NCBI RefSeq assembly: GCF_012034245.1
Contig: NZ_JAATEO010000002.1
Span: 248,001 to 312,000 of the forward strand
Reading direction: 5' to 3'
DNA from: Micromonospora thermarum
GTDB lineage: Bacteria; Actinomycetota; Actinomycetes; Mycobacteriales; Micromonosporaceae
Length of the DNA stretch: 64,000 bases
Each line of letters starts with the position of its first letter. Within the stretch, counting starts at the first letter, position 1. The notes under the pieces are model-generated. The model was given only the letters and a program-made list of their open reading frames with translations. It was not told the DNA's origin and searched no databases. The position numbers and the translations under genes were made by a program. Below are positions 53,496 to 64,000 of the stretch, in pieces.

Positions 53496-54497
53496 GTGCC
53501 CATCACCATCGCCGATGTCGCCAGCCGGGCGGGCGTGAGCAAGACGACCGTCTCCCGGGTGCTGAACGGCAAGGGCGAGGTGGACGAGAGCACCGCCGAC
53601 CGGGTCCGCGCGGTCATCTCGGACCTCGGCTACGTGCCCAGCGCGCGGGCGGTCGGGCTGGCTCGCGGCCGCACCCGGGTGGTCGGCATGCTCGTGCCCG
53701 CCCTGACCTGGCCGTGGATGGGCGAGGTGCTCCAAGGGGCGGTCGACGTGGTCGAGGACGAGGGGTACGGCCTGCTGCTGTTCACCTGCAACCGCGGCGA
53801 CGAGTCGATGCGGCGGTTCGCCTCCCAGGTCTCGGCGAAGTCCTTCGACGGCCTGCTGGTGGTGGAACCGGAGGGCACGTTGGACTACATCGAGGCCCTG
53901 CACCAGCAGGGCCTGCCCGTCATCCTCATCGACGACCGGGCCCACCGGCCCCGCTTCCCGTCGGTGCAGACCACCAACCAGGCCGGCGCCCGCGACGCGG
54001 CGGCGCACCTGCTGGGCCTGGGCCGGCGGCGACCCGTGGTCATCACCGGCGTGCCGCACTTCGGGTGCACGGAGGAGCGGTCGGCCGGGTTCGCCCAGAC
54101 CTACGCGGCGGCGGGACTGCCGATCGACCCGGACCGGGTGGTGGAAGGTGACTTCACCTTCGAGTGCGGCCGGGCGGCGGTGCAGCGCCTGCTCGCCGCC
54201 GGCGTGCCGTTCGACTCCGTCTTCGCCCACAACGACCTGTCCGCCGCCGGAGCCCTGCAGGCCCTCAGGGAAGCCGGTCTCCGGGTGCCCGACGACGTCG
54301 CGGTCGTCGGCTTCGACGACCTGCCCCTGGCCGGGCACACCCATCCGCCACTGACCTCCGTACGCCAGCCGATGCGGGAGATGGGAGCGGCGGCCGCCCG
54401 CACGCTCATCTCCCACTTCGACGGCACACCGCTGCCCGACGCCCCCATCGTCATCCCCACCAGCCTCACCGTGCGCGCCTCGACCGGCACCACCTGA
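53496..54497 (+). CDS. LacI-family transcriptional regulator
   Basis: The 333-residue regulator starts at GTG 53496, six bases after GGAG; an in-frame GTG at 53484 is less well placed. Residues 3-24 form the LacI helix-turn-helix ([20 protein letters not shown]), followed by the hinge helix [12 protein letters not shown]. The remaining two-lobe domain resembles sugar-binding periplasmic proteins: [33 protein letters not shown] and [29 protein letters not shown]. It probably represses the downstream importer and beta-glucosidase until an inducer sugar binds, and its own gene through the triple operator. The ligand is unknown, but the neighbouring GH1 gene suggests a beta-glucoside. Confidence 0.92.
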   Translation: MPITIADVASRAGVSKTTVSRVLNGKGEVDESTADRVRAVISDLGYVPSARAVGLARGRTRVVGMLVPALTWPWMGEVLQGAVDVVEDEGYGLLLFTCNRGDESMRRFASQVSAKSFDGLLVVEPEGTLDYIEALHQQGLPVILIDDRAHRPRFPSVQTTNQAGARDAAAHLLGLGRRRPVVITGVPHFGCTEERSAGFAQTYAAAGLPIDPDRVVEGDFTFECGRAAVQRLLAAGVPFDSVFAHNDLSAAGALQALREAGLRVPDDVAVVGFDDLPLAGHTHPPLTSVRQPMREMGAAAARTLISHFDGTPLPDAPIVIPTSLTVRASTGTT

Positions 54498-54536
54498 TCC
54501 GCGTCCCACCACCGACGACACCGGCGGGCACCACGT

Positions 54537-54546
54537 CCACCGGTGG
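54537..54546. promoter_or_regulatory. possible secondary LacI operator before the importer
   Basis: CCACCGGTGG is a perfect 10-bp palindrome 70 bases before the ATG of the binding-protein gene. It shares the ACCGGT core with the three operator copies upstream of the LacI gene but has different outer bases. It is a candidate weaker site for the same repressor. Confidence 0.35.
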
Positions 54547-54615
54547 TAGCACCGCACACCCTCCATCCACCACACCCCCCGCTTGGGAACTGCGGGACCA
54601 CCGAGGGAGACCTCC

Positions 54616-56292
54616 ATGAGAAGACGACGGCTCCTCGCCATCGTGCTGGCCAGCGCGGTCGGCGCAGCCCTCGCCGCCTGTGGCGACAGCCCGAACGCCA
54701 ACAAGGACAACCGCCAGGCGGCGACCGTGCTGAACGTCGGCATGCCGAACGGCCCGCAGGCGGAGAACAACAACCCGTTCCTCACCACGTCCGCCGCCGC
54801 CTCGCTCGGCTACCGCTGGCAGATATACGAGCCGCTGATGATGTGGAACCCGGTCAAGCCGGCCGACCCGATGAAGCCGTGGCTGGCCACCAAGGCCGAG
54901 TGGTCGCCGGACTACACCTCCGTCAAGGTGACCATCCGGACGGACGCCACGTGGTCGGACGGGCAGAAGGTCACGGCCGAGGACGTCGCGTTCACGTACA
55001 ACCTGGTGAAGAAGTACCCGGCGCTGAACGACCAGGGCGTGCCGTACACCGAGGCGACCGCCAGCGGCAACGAGGTCACGATCAAGACCTCCAGCCCGCA
55101 GTTCGTCAACCAGCAGAAGGTGCTCTGGCGGGTGCCCATCGTCCCCAAGCACATCTGGGAGAAGATCAGCGACCCGACGACCGACCCCGTCAAGCAGCCG
55201 GTCGGCAGCGGCCCGTACACGCTGAAGTCCTTCACCCCGGCCACCACCACCCTGACCGTGCGCGAGAGCGGCTACTGGCAGGACCTGCCGAAGGTCAAGG
55301 AGCTGCGCTTCACGTCGTACACCGACAACAGCGCGCAGACCACCGCCCTCGCCAACGGCGAGTCGGAGTGGAGCTTCGTCTTCATCCCCAACTACAAGAC
55401 CGTCTTCGTCGCCAAGGACCAGGCCAACCACAAGGTGTGGGCGCCGGCGATCCTGGGCATCCACGGCCTCTACCTCAACACCACCAAGAAGCCGTTCGAC
55501 GACCCGGCGCTGCGCCGCGCGATGAACATGGTGATCGACCGCGAGGACATCTTCGTCACCGCCGAGGCCGAGTACTTCCACCCGCTGGTGAAGAGCGTGA
55601 CCGGCCTGCCCACCCCCGCCGCCGACGCCTTCATCGCCCCGGAGTTCAAGGGCCAGGAGCACAAGGTCGACGTCGAGGGCGCCAAGGCGCTGCTCACCGG
55701 CGCCGGCTACAAGCTGGAGGGCAACACCCTCAAGGACAAGACCGGCAAGGCCGTCACGCTGACCCTGACCGACCCGGCCGGTTGGTCCGACTACCAGACC
55801 AGCCTCGAGATCGTGAAGGACAACCTGTCCAAGATCGGCATCGCCGCCACGATCGACAAGGCCAACCAGGACGCCTGGTTCCGCAACGTCGAGCAGGGCA
55901 ACTTCGACGCCACCTTCCGGTGGACCGAGGGCGGCGCCACGCCGTACGACATCTACCGGACCATCATGGACGGCCGGGTGCTGAAGCCGATCGGCACCGC
56001 GTCCCCGGCGGGCAACTTCGGCCGCTTCAACAACCCGCAGGCGACCGAGGCCCTGAAGGCCTACGCGAGCGCGACCGACGAGGCCGCCCGTGCCACGGCG
56101 ATGAACACGCTGCAGAAGATCTTCGTCGAGCAGATGCCGATGATCCCCGTCGGCGCGGACAACATCGGTGGCGCGTACAGCACGAAGAACTGGACCGGCT
56201 GGCCGGACGACTCGAACCCGTACGGCGCGATGCAGCCCACCCAGCCCAACGCGCTGGACGTGGTCCTGCACCTCAAGCCCGCTGGTAGCTGA
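54616..56292 (+). CDS. family 5 (Opp/Dpp-type) solute-binding lipoprotein
   Basis: The 558-residue protein begins at ATG 54616 behind GAGGGAGACC. A signal peptide with lipobox LAAC near residue 21 makes it a lipoprotein. The mature part follows the family 5 pattern: [28 protein letters not shown] opening near 50-75, [20 protein letters not shown] near 115, [11 protein letters not shown] near 196, [20 protein letters not shown] near 290 and a C-terminal [10 protein letters not shown]. Family 5 binders carry peptides but also cello- and other oligosaccharides. The LacI gene upstream and GH1 gene downstream favour an oligosaccharide here. A strong hairpin follows it, so this gene should be expressed more than the permeases. 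Confidence 0.9.
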   Translation: MRRRRLLAIVLASAVGAALAACGDSPNANKDNRQAATVLNVGMPNGPQAENNNPFLTTSAAASLGYRWQIYEPLMMWNPVKPADPMKPWLATKAEWSPDYTSVKVTIRTDATWSDGQKVTAEDVAFTYNLVKKYPALNDQGVPYTEATASGNEVTIKTSSPQFVNQQKVLWRVPIVPKHIWEKISDPTTDPVKQPVGSGPYTLKSFTPATTTLTVRESGYWQDLPKVKELRFTSYTDNSAQTTALANGESEWSFVFIPNYKTVFVAKDQANHKVWAPAILGIHGLYLNTTKKPFDDPALRRAMNMVIDREDIFVTAEAEYFHPLVKSVTGLPTPAADAFIAPEFKGQEHKVDVEGAKALLTGAGYKLEGNTLKDKTGKAVTLTLTDPAGWSDYQTSLEIVKDNLSKIGIAATIDKANQDAWFRNVEQGNFDATFRWTEGGATPYDIYRTIMDGRVLKPIGTASPAGNFGRFNNPQATEALKAYASATDEAARATAMNTLQKIFVEQMPMIPVGADNIGGAYSTKNWTGWPDDSNPYGAMQPTQPNALDVVLHLKPAGS

Positions 56293-56301
56293 TCCGTGAC
56301 A

Positions 56302-56338
56302 CCCCTCCCCGGCCGGCCACGGGGCGGCCGGGGAGGGG
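56302..56338 (+). terminator. hairpin between the binding-protein and ATPase genes
   Basis: A perfect 14-bp GC stem (56302-56315 with 56325-56338) with a nine-base loop begins ten bases after the binding-protein stop. Within the operon it may act as a partial terminator or an mRNA stabiliser giving excess binding protein. Confidence 0.75.
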
Positions 56339-56407
56339 CTTCCCCCCACCCAGACCGGTACCGCGTCACCCCTTTCGTGACACAGACACCCCAGACAGGA
56401 ACTCGCC

Positions 56408-57580
56408 ATGACGTTGAGCGACAGCGCGGACGCGCCGGTCAACGAGGTGGTGCTGGAGGCCGTCGGCCTGACCAAGCATTTCCCCGTCCGCAAACGGCTG
56501 CGTGACCTCCTCACCCGTACGACGGCAGCCGTCCACGCCGTCGACGACGTCTCGTTCGTGCTGCGCCGAGGCCAGGTGACCGCGCTGGTCGGCGAGTCCG
56601 GCTCCGGCAAGTCCACGGTGGCCCGGCTGCTGGCCCAGCTCCACCCCCGCACCGCCGGCGACCTCCTCCTGCACGGCCGGTCGACGCGGGTCCGCGGCGG
56701 CCGCGCGTTCCGGGCGTACGTGCGACGCGTCCAGCTGATCCTGCAGGACCCGTTCGCGTCGCTGAACCCGGTGCACACCATCCGCTACCACCTCACCCGG
56801 TCGCTGCGGATCCACGGCAACGCCGGGCGCAGCGCCGAGGACCTGGACAAGGCCCTCGCCGACCTGCTCACCCGGGTCAGCCTCACGCCGCCCGAGCGTT
56901 ACCTGGACGCGTTCCCGCACGAACTCTCCGGCGGCCAGCGGCAGCGCGTCGCGATCGCCCGGGCGCTCGGGGCCGACCCGGAGGTGCTCCTGGCCGACGA
57001 GCCGGTGTCCATGCTGGACGTCTCGATCCGCCTCGGGGTGCTCAACCTGCTGCGGGACCTCAAGGAGCGGCTCGACCTCGCCATCCTGTACATCACGCAC
57101 GACATCGCCTCGGCCCGCTACTTCGCCGACGACACGATCGTCATGTACGCCGGCCGCATGGTCGAGGGCGGCGACAGCGAGACGGTCACCAAGAACCCGG
57201 CCCACCCGTACACCCGGCTGCTCATCGAGTCGGCGCCGGACCCCGACCGGATCACCGGCGCGGGCGACGCCGCCGACGTCGGTGGTGCCGCCGACGCCGA
57301 CCGCGGCCACGGCGAGCCGCCGAGCCTGATCAGCCCGCCCTCCGGCTGCCGGTTCCACCCCCGGTGCCCGCACGCCATGCCCCGCTGCACCGTCGAGCTG
57401 CCGCCGCGGCACGACATCGGGGACCGGCCCGGGCACTGGGCGGCCTGCTGGCTCTACGACCCGGCCACGGTCACCGCCGAGGGCCCCGGCTCCGCCGCTC
57501 CCGACGCCGACCCGTCCGTCCCGCCGCCTCCGGCGTTGATCCGCCAGGACGGCACCGCCAGCGTGGGGGACGCCCGATGA
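56408..57580 (+). CDS. Opp/Dpp-type ABC ATPase (DppF-like)
   Basis: The 390-residue protein starts at ATG 56408. It has Walker [10 protein letters not shown] near 63, Q-loop [12 protein letters not shown], signature LSGGQRQR near 177, Walker [13 protein letters not shown] and switch His in ITHDIASAR. The C-terminal oligopeptide-type domain has the Cys-rich [12 protein letters not shown] motif near 318-329. It pairs with the second ATPase at the end of the operon to drive import. The last 35 residues (Pro/Ala-rich) are an extension with no known role. The stop overlaps the first permease (ATGA at 57577). Confidence 0.92.
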   Translation: MTLSDSADAPVNEVVLEAVGLTKHFPVRKRLRDLLTRTTAAVHAVDDVSFVLRRGQVTALVGESGSGKSTVARLLAQLHPRTAGDLLLHGRSTRVRGGRAFRAYVRRVQLILQDPFASLNPVHTIRYHLTRSLRIHGNAGRSAEDLDKALADLLTRVSLTPPERYLDAFPHELSGGQRQRVAIARALGADPEVLLADEPVSMLDVSIRLGVLNLLRDLKERLDLAILYITHDIASARYFADDTIVMYAGRMVEGGDSETVTKNPAHPYTRLLIESAPDPDRITGAGDAADVGGAADADRGHGEPPSLISPPSGCRFHPRCPHAMPRCTVELPPRHDIGDRPGHWAACWLYDPATVTAEGPGSAAPDADPSVPPPPALIRQDGTASVGDAR

Positions 57581-58554
57581 GGTTCCTGCTGCAACGCGTC
57601 GCCTTCTACCTCTTCACGGCGTGGGCGGCGATCACCCTCAACTTCTTCATCCCGCGGATGATCCCCGGTGACCCGGTCCAGTCCCTCATCTCCCGCAACC
57701 AGGGCCGGATCAGCGCCGACGCCATCGAGTCGCTGCGCGTGCTGTTCGGCCTGGACGAGAACGAGAGCGTCTGGGAGCAGTACGTCGACTACTGGAAGCA
57801 GCTCCTGCAGGGCGACCTCGGCCTGTCGTTCACGTTCTTCCCGGCGCCCGTGTCGACGGTGATCGGCGACAGCCTGCCGTGGACGGTCGGCCTGGTCGGC
57901 ATCACCACGATCGTCAGCTTCCTGCTCGGCACCGCGCTCGGCGTCGGCGCCGGCTGGCGGCGCGGCTCCTGGGTCGACGCTCTGCTGCCGGCCACGACGT
58001 TCCTGTCCTCGATCCCGTACTTCTGGCTGGGTCTCGTCGCGATCGCCGTGTTCGCCGGCCCGGGGAGCTTCTTCCCGTCGTCCGGCGGCTACGAGCCGGG
58101 CCTCGTGCCGGCGTTCGACCAGTACTTCATCCCGAGCGCGATCCAGCACAGCCTGCTGCCGGCGGCCACCATCCTGGTCTCCTCGATGAGCGGGTGGATC
58201 CTCAGCATGCGCAACATGATGGTCACCGTCTCGTCGGAGGACTACATCACGGTCGCCCACGCGAAGGGCCTGTCGGAGCGCCGGGTGGCGCTGAGCTACG
58301 CCGCCCGCAACGCCCTGCTGCCCAACGTCTCGGGGTTCGCGCTGTCGCTCGGGTTCATCGTCGGCGGCACCCTGCTGGTGGAGATCGTCTTCTCCTACCC
58401 GGGTCTCGGGTACCAGCTCTTCCAGGCGGTCGGCTCCAAGGACTACCCGCTGATGCAGGGGATCTTCCTGATCATCACGATCTCCGTGCTGGTGGCGAAC
58501 CTCCTCGCCGACGTCGCGTACCTGCTCCTCGACCCGCGGACCCGAAAGAGCTGA
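57577..58554 (+). CDS. Opp/Dpp-type ABC permease (DppB-like)
   Basis: The 325-residue inner-membrane protein starts at ATG 57577, inside the ATPase stop. It has about six transmembrane helices, beginning [20 protein letters not shown]. The large N-terminal extracytoplasmic loop after [10 protein letters not shown] is typical of DppB. The EAA loop [19 protein letters not shown] is near residue 225. It dimerises with the DppC-like protein encoded next, three bases downstream. Confidence 0.92.
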   Translation: MRFLLQRVAFYLFTAWAAITLNFFIPRMIPGDPVQSLISRNQGRISADAIESLRVLFGLDENESVWEQYVDYWKQLLQGDLGLSFTFFPAPVSTVIGDSLPWTVGLVGITTIVSFLLGTALGVGAGWRRGSWVDALLPATTFLSSIPYFWLGLVAIAVFAGPGSFFPSSGGYEPGLVPAFDQYFIPSAIQHSLLPAATILVSSMSGWILSMRNMMVTVSSEDYITVAHAKGLSERRVALSYAARNALLPNVSGFALSLGFIVGGTLLVEIVFSYPGLGYQLFQAVGSKDYPLMQGIFLIITISVLVANLLADVAYLLLDPRTRKS

Positions 58555-58557
58555 GCG

Positions 58558-59624
58558 ATGGCAATCTCACCCTCGAGCATCGAGCAGGTCATCCCCGGCC
58601 AGGGGGCGATGGCGCAGCCGTCGGCCACGCCGAGCAGGGCCAAGCGGCGGCCCTTCCGGTTCGTCGCCAACGCCAAGGCCGCCACCGGCCTGGTCATCCT
58701 GGCCGTCTACGTCCTCTTCGCGATCATCGGACCGTGGGTGGCGCCGTACGACCCGAGCGCCCGCAGCAGCGACATCCTGCAGGGACCGTCGGCGAAACAC
58801 TGGTTCGGCACCACGCACCTCGGTCAGGACATCTTCAGCCAGATCCTGGTTGGCACCCGCAGCGTCGTGGTCGTCGGCCTGCTCGCCGGCGTGGTGGCGA
58901 CGATCCTGTCCATCCTCATCGGCGTGACGGCCGGCTACCTCGCCGGGGTGGCGGACGAGGGCCTGTCGGCCCTGTCCAACGTGTTCCTGGTCATCCCGGC
59001 ACTGCCGCTGATCATCATCATCACGTCGATCGTCGAGCGGGCCAGCGACACGCTGGTCGCGCTCATCATCGGCCTCACGTCCTGGGCGTGGGGCGCCCGC
59101 GTGCTCCGCGCGCAGACACTGTCGCTGCGCCGCCGTGACTACGTCGAGGCGGCCCGCGCCAGCGGCGAGCGGACCTGGCGGATCATCCTGTTCGAGATCC
59201 TGCCCAACCTCACCGCGATCATCGCGTCCGGCTTCGTCGGCACCGTCATTTTCGCGGTCATGTCGGAGATCACGCTCGCCTTCATCGGCATCTCGTCGAT
59301 CACGTCGTGGAACTGGGGCACCATCCTGTTCTGGGCGCAGGGTCAGCAGGCCCTGGCCCAGGGCGCCTGGTGGTGGTTCGTGCCGGCCGGCCTGGCCATC
59401 GCGCTGCTGGGCACCGCCCTCGCGCTGATCAACTTCGGCATCGACGAGTTCGTCAGCCCCCGCCTGCGCAGCGGCGGCAGCACCCGGATCCGGACCGCGT
59501 CCGGGCACACCGTACGGATGCGGGTCGGCTTCACGCCCGTCCTCAACCCGCCGGCGGTGGCCCCGCCGCCGGTGCCGGTCGACGCGGTCGTCCTGAGCAG
59601 CACCGATCGGAAGGGTGGGAGTCG

Positions 59625-59628
<4 letters not shown>
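58558..59628 (+). CDS. Opp/Dpp-type ABC permease (DppC-like)
   Basis: The 356-residue inner-membrane protein starts at ATG 58558, three bases after the DppB-like stop. The first helix ATGLVILAVYVLFAIIGPWV and the motif LGTDxxG-like FGTTHLGQDIFSQILVG near 82-98 identify DppC. The EAA loop YVEAARASGERTWRIILFE is near 198. A 45-residue C-terminal cytoplasmic tail rich in Pro and Val follows the last helix. The stop overlaps the next gene (ATGA at 59625). Confidence 0.92.
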
Positions 59629-60626
<998 letters not shown>

Positions 60627-60629
60627 TCC

Positions 60630-62012
60630 TCAGTGATTCGCCCGTTGCCGGACGAAGGTCCCCGTCTTGTCCGGCTGGTGCCGGTGCGGGGTGGACGTCT
60701 CATCGCCACCTGCCACCGCGAGGGTGGTCTTCTGGTCGGCTCCACGTCCGTTCGCGCCTTGCGGCGTCGGGTCTCCGGCCACTCCGGTACCCGTGGTGCT
60801 GGTGACGAGTTGGGCGAGGTTGTTGGCGGCGTTGAGATCGCGGTCCAGGCTCAGGCCGCAGTGTTCGCAGGTGAAGGTCCGGACTTGCAGCGGCAGCTTG
60901 GGTTTCACCGCGCCGCAGCCCGAACAGGTCTTACTCGATGGGTAGTAGCGGTCGGCCGTGACGAGCCGGCCGCCGTTCCAGGTGGTCTTGTAGGCGATCA
61001 GGCGGCGGATCTCACCGAAGCCGCAGTCGCTGATGGCCTTGGCCAGCTTGCGGTTGCCGAGCATGCCGGCCACGTTGAGGTCTTCGATCACGACGGTGCC
61101 GTAGGTGCCCGTCAGGCGGGTGGTGAGCTTGTGCAGCCCGTCGCGGCGCAGGTTAGCGACCCGGCGGTGCGCGCGGGCCAGGCCGGCGCGGGCACGGTCC
61201 CACCGCCTCGACGGTCGCGCACCGGTTCGCCGGTCCGGTCCCTGGCAGCGCGAGGTACGTCGGGCCAGCCGCCGAAGCCGCCGCGACGCGGCGGCGAGGT
61301 GGCGCGGGTTGTCGACCAGCTCTCCCGTGGAAAGCACCGCGAGATGGGTAACACCCACATCGACACCGACGACCGCGTGCGGCCGGGCTGGGGCGCGTTC
61401 GGCGCGTTTGACCTCGCAGGTAAACGACACGAACCAGCGGCCGGCCTCACGCCGCACGGTCGCGGACACGATCCGGGCAGTGCCGGCCTCCAGGCGCCGA
61501 GCGAGCTTGCGGGCCGACTCATGCAGTTTGACCGTGCCCAGCCGGGGCAGGGTTACACGCTTGCGGTCGGCCTCCACCCGGATAGGTCCGGTGGTGAACC
61601 GCACGCTCGGGGTGGCGCGCCGGCGCGCTCGGAACCGGGGAAACCCGACCCGCCGGCCGGCGCGCTTGCCGTTGCGGGAGTCGCTGAAGTTCTTCAACGC
61701 GCGGGCCACACCGTCCAGCCCGGTGTTGAACGCCTCCTTCGAGCACTCCGCCCACCACGGCGCGACCTGGCCCTTGGCGGTGTTCCAGGCCCGGCGCAAC
61801 GCGGGCAGGTTCCATCCCAGAGCCGGGGTCAGCTCGTCATCAGCGACCCCATAGGAGCGTTCGACCTCGCGCTGGGCAAGATTGGCCTTCACTGCCGCCA
61901 ACGCCCAGTTGAACGCGAACCGGGCCGCCCCCGCGTGCCGCTCCAAGTCACGCACCTGGCCGGGCGTGGGGTCCAGGGCGAATCGATACGCCTGCATCAC
62001 CCTGGCGCTCAT
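60630..62012 (-). CDS. tnpB: TnpB, RNA-guided nuclease of the IS607/IS605 group
   Basis: The 460-residue protein starts at ATG 62012, overlapping the tnpA stop. The N-terminal helix-turn-helix-like start QAYRFALDPTPGQVRDLERH, the RuvC motifs GVDVGVTHLAVL (Asp near 214), VVIEDLNVAGM (Glu near 305) and LDRDLNAANN (Asp near 392), and the zinc ribbon CSGC...CEHC near 361-380 are all present. TnpB cuts DNA next to a target-adjacent motif using a guide RNA made from the element's 3' end, and so preserves the transposon. All catalytic residues seem intact. The C-terminal 60 residues are low complexity and probably overlap the guide-RNA region. Confidence 0.9.
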   Translation of the reverse strand: MSARVMQAYRFALDPTPGQVRDLERHAGAARFAFNWALAAVKANLAQREVERSYGVADDELTPALGWNLPALRRAWNTAKGQVAPWWAECSKEAFNTGLDGVARALKNFSDSRNGKRAGRRVGFPRFRARRRATPSVRFTTGPIRVEADRKRVTLPRLGTVKLHESARKLARRLEAGTARIVSATVRREAGRWFVSFTCEVKRAERAPARPHAVVGVDVGVTHLAVLSTGELVDNPRHLAAASRRLRRLARRTSRCQGPDRRTGARPSRRWDRARAGLARAHRRVANLRRDGLHKLTTRLTGTYGTVVIEDLNVAGMLGNRKLAKAISDCGFGEIRRLIAYKTTWNGGRLVTADRYYPSSKTCSGCGAVKPKLPLQVRTFTCEHCGLSLDRDLNAANNLAQLVTSTTGTGVAGDPTPQGANGRGADQKTTLAVAGGDETSTPHRHQPDKTGTFVRQRANH

Positions 62013-62510
62013 GCCGGCTCCGCGCTCGTGACCACTGCCACCGCCTTCGCAGCCCGCCGCGATGCCGACCGGCGCTCATACAGTCGCGCGCACAACGAGG
62101 TCAGCACCTCGGTGACGTCGCGGACCAGATCGTCGCTGGTTTCGGCCTCGTCCAACACCACGATCCGCCGCCCACACGCGGCCATCGACGCGGCCAGGTG
62201 CTCAAACCCGAAGCGGGTCAGCCGGTCACGACGGTCCACGACCAGCACGCTAACCGCAGGGTCTGACAACACGCGGGTGAGGTTGCGGTGGTGCCCGTTC
62301 ATCCCTGACCCGATCTCGGCGACGACCTGGCTCACGGTCAGGCCGCGCGCCACCGTCTGTGCAGAGGTGGCGGGCTCAGGCAAGGTCACCAGCCACCGGC
62401 CCGTGGGTGTCTGCCTCACCGGCACCGGCGTCTTGCCGGTCTTCGGCCAATCCCACGCGGTCTGGTCGTGCACCCCGTTATGCCGGCCGCGCCCACTCCG
62501 CCGACCGCAT
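62009..62510 (-). pseudogene. tnpA: tnpA of IS607 type, serine recombinase, inactivated
   Basis: The original start is probably ATG 62510 (MRSAEWAR). About eight codons later the frame is lost: one extra C near 62486 shifts it. The rest of the DNA-binding domain (NGVHDQTAWDWPKTGKTPVP and VRQTPTGRWLV) reads in another frame, which then continues to the stop at 62009. After WLVTLPEPAT the sequence jumps directly to TVARGLTVSQVVAEIGSGMNG. The whole YxRVSS segment with the catalytic serine, about 25-35 residues, is missing. The C-terminal part (VVDRRDRLTRFGFEHL, VLDEAETSDDLVRD, SLCARLYERRSASRRA) is well kept. The product cannot catalyse strand exchange. Confidence 0.85.
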
Positions 62511-62668
62511 CCAAGCAAGGTACAGGCTGAAGAATATTGAGGATGACCGATGTTATTTGCAACAGTTCGCAGCCCCAGCGCCGAGGCGGTCACCCGGTGA
62601 ACCGCCCCGGCCCGGCGGACGCCCGCACCCCCGATTCCGACTCATCGTCCGCGACCGCGAGGAGAACC

Positions 62669-64000
62669 ATGGACAGCAACCCCACCAGCCCGGCGACGTC
62701 GACCGAGGCCGACCCGATCGACACGCTGTCACCGGCGTTCCGGTGGGGCGTGGCGACCTCGTCGTACCAGATCGAGGGCGCGGTCGCCGAGGACGGTCGC
62801 ACGGCGTCCATCTGGGACACCTTCTGCCGGGTGCCCGGCGCGGTGGCGAACGGTGACAACGGCGACGTGGCCTGCGACCACTACCACCGGATGCCGCAGG
62901 ACGTGGCGCTCATCGCGGACCTGGGCCTGGACACGTACCGCTTCTCGGTGGCGTGGCCCCGGGTGCAGCCCGGTGGGCGGGGGCCGGCCAACGCGGCCGG
63001 GCTCGCCTTCTACGACCGGCTGGTCGACGAGCTGCTCGGCCGTGGGGTCGACCCGTGGGTCACCCTCTACCACTGGGACCTGCCGCAGGAGCTGGAGGAC
63101 GCCGGCGGCTGGCCGGCCCGGGACACCGCGTACCGGTTCGCCGACTACGCGGAGCTGGTCTTCGACGCGCTCGGCGACCGCGTACAGACGTGGACCACGC
63201 TGAACGAGCCGTGGTGCTCGGCCATGCTCGGGTACGCGTACGGGCTGCACGCCCCCGGCCGGCGCGACCTCGGCGACGCGATCGCCGCGGCCCACCACCT
63301 GCTGCTCGGCCACGGGCTGGCGGCCGGGCGGCTGCGTGCGGCGGCCAGCCGGCCGCTGGAGCTGGGCATCACCGTCAACCTGGCCACCGCCGACCCGGCC
63401 ACCGACAGCCCGGCCGACCGGGACGCCGCCCGCGCCGCCGACGGGCTCGGCAACCGGCTGTACCTCGACCCGCTGATCCACGGTCGGTACCCGGAGGACG
63501 TGGTGGCCGACCTGGCCCGCGAGGGGGTCCGCATCCCGGTCGAGGAGGGCGACCTGGAGATCATCTCCAGCCCGATCGACGTGCTCGGCGTCAACTTCTA
63601 CTTCGGCCAGCTCTTCTCCGGCGTGGACGAGCAGGGGCGCGAGCGGGACGACGACGGCCGGCCGGTGCAGCGGGTGGTCCGCCGGGACCTGCCCCGCACC
63701 GCGATGGACTGGGAGATCGTCCCGGACTCCTTCACCGACCTGCTGGTCCGGCTCAGCCGCGACTACCCGGGCGTGCCGATGGTGATCACCGAGAACGGCG
63801 CCGCGTTCGACGACCAGCCGGACGCCGTCGGCTTCGTGGCCGACGACGACCGGGTGGACTACCTGGCCGAGCACCTGCGGGCCGTGGCGCGGGCCCGCCT
63901 GGCCGGGGCCGATGTGCGGGGCTACTTCGCCTGGTCCCTGCTCGACAACTTCGAGTGGGCGTACGGCTACGACAAGCGGTTCGGCATCGTCCGGGTCGAC
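62669..64000 (+). CDS. GH1 beta-glucosidase (3' partial, runs out of window)
   Basis: It hydrolyses terminal beta-glucosyl residues of cellobiose and other beta-glucosides. The frame begins at ATG 62669, five bases after GAGGAG, and stays open to the window edge (444 codons; about 20-25 residues missing). GH1 marks are FRWGVATSSYQIEGA near 24, IWDTFCRVPG, YRFSVAWPRVQP, TLNEPW near 175 (acid/base Glu) and VITENGA near 362 (nucleophile Glu), then YFAWSLLDNFEWAYGY near the edge. There is no signal peptide, so it should be cytoplasmic and act on imported sugar. An imperfect hairpin (GCGGTCACC with GGTGAACCGC, 62587-62606) lies upstream. The IS607 element separates it from the importer, so it may have its own promoter. 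Confidence 0.93.
   Translation, partial: MDSNPTSPATSTEADPIDTLSPAFRWGVATSSYQIEGAVAEDGRTASIWDTFCRVPGAVANGDNGDVACDHYHRMPQDVALIADLGLDTYRFSVAWPRVQPGGRGPANAAGLAFYDRLVDELLGRGVDPWVTLYHWDLPQELEDAGGWPARDTAYRFADYAELVFDALGDRVQTWTTLNEPWCSAMLGYAYGLHAPGRRDLGDAIAAAHHLLLGHGLAAGRLRAAASRPLELGITVNLATADPATDSPADRDAARAADGLGNRLYLDPLIHGRYPEDVVADLAREGVRIPVEEGDLEIISSPIDVLGVNFYFGQLFSGVDEQGRERDDDGRPVQRVVRRDLPRTAMDWEIVPDSFTDLLVRLSRDYPGVPMVITENGAAFDDQPDAVGFVADDDRVDYLAEHLRAVARARLAGADVRGYFAWSLLDNFEWAYGYDKRFGIVRVD

Larger units (their letters stand above)
60627..62540 (-). mobile_element. IS607-type element with defective tnpA and intact-looking tnpB
   Basis: Two minus-strand genes in the order tnpA-tnpB with a four-base overlap define an IS607-type element between the importer operon and the GH1 gene. 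The ends are uncertain. The left boundary abuts the DppD-like stop, and the right boundary is near the AT-rich patch at 62515-62580. IS607 elements leave no target duplication and have no inverted repeats, which agrees with the absence of visible repeats here. Loss of recombinase function (see tnpA) makes it non-autonomous. Confidence 0.75.

Noticed and set aside
62587..62606. Imperfect hairpin before the GH1 gene as a LacI operator
   Set aside because: The arms fit only with a bulge and the outer bases differ from the triple operator, so it was noted within the GH1 entry only.

Overview
The window is a very GC-rich stretch (third codon positions almost always G or C, many GTG starts, four-base ATGA/GTGA overlaps) typical of an actinomycete. 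The Fxs locus, the Lys/Ala-rich H1-like protein, the PucR and LacI regulators and many large secreted repeat proteins suggest a Micromonospora-like member of the Micromonosporaceae. The genus is an inference: no rRNA or other taxonomic marker is present.

Layout. 1-8.8 kb: an operon for the FxSxx-COOH peptide system (fxsB cut by the window edge, an AAC(3)-family acyltransferase, a TIR protein, fxsC and fxsT, all overlapping by a few bases). 8.8-11.8 kb: an alpha/beta hydrolase, a small conserved protein and pyridoxal kinase. 11.8-20.2 kb, minus strand: a secreted Asp-box propeller protein, a lipoprotein, a complete CUT1-type sugar ABC operon with its own ATPase, and a PucR regulator. 20.4-24.7 kb: a FAD monooxygenase pseudogene, nicotinate phosphoribosyltransferase, a six-TM protein and an H1-like basic protein. 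24.8-45 kb: an island of large secreted proteins. It holds a GH87 remnant abutting a truncated RTX-like calcium-binding protein, a cupredoxin/six-repeat/DUF1080 protein, a two-domain laccase, a ThuA/discoidin/glucose-dehydrogenase-like/PKD/DUF1080 protein, a small lipoprotein and a DUF11-repeat surface protein. 45-53.3 kb: an ABC exporter, an FkbM methyltransferase, half of an ABC-F protein, and small housekeeping or accessory enzymes, including an NYN/OST-HTH protein and a TsaC/YciO-type protein. 53.4-64 kb: a LacI regulator behind three abutting 12-bp operator-like palindromes, an Opp/Dpp-type ABC importer, a decayed IS607-type element with an intact-looking tnpB, and the start of a GH1 beta-glucosidase.

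How the parts fit. The Fxs operon joins a RiPP maturase (radical SAM/SPASM with a HExxH domain) to TIR and STAND/TPR proteins, giving a peptide-modification system with signalling or immune-like architecture. The 32-41 kb genes form a plausible extracellular copper-redox and keto-sugar module: two proteins share the same C-terminal module and flank a laccase. The LacI-Opp-GH1 block looks like a beta-glucoside utilisation locus with a transposon between importer and glucosidase.

Decay is frequent. The FAD monooxygenase has an internal deletion, the GH87 gene and the RTX-like gene have both lost their 5' ends at one junction near 25.39 kb, the ABC-F protein keeps only its second ATPase half, and the IS607 recombinase has a frameshift and no catalytic serine motif. 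Several strong hairpins separate convergent genes. No tRNA, rRNA, CRISPR array or replication origin was seen.
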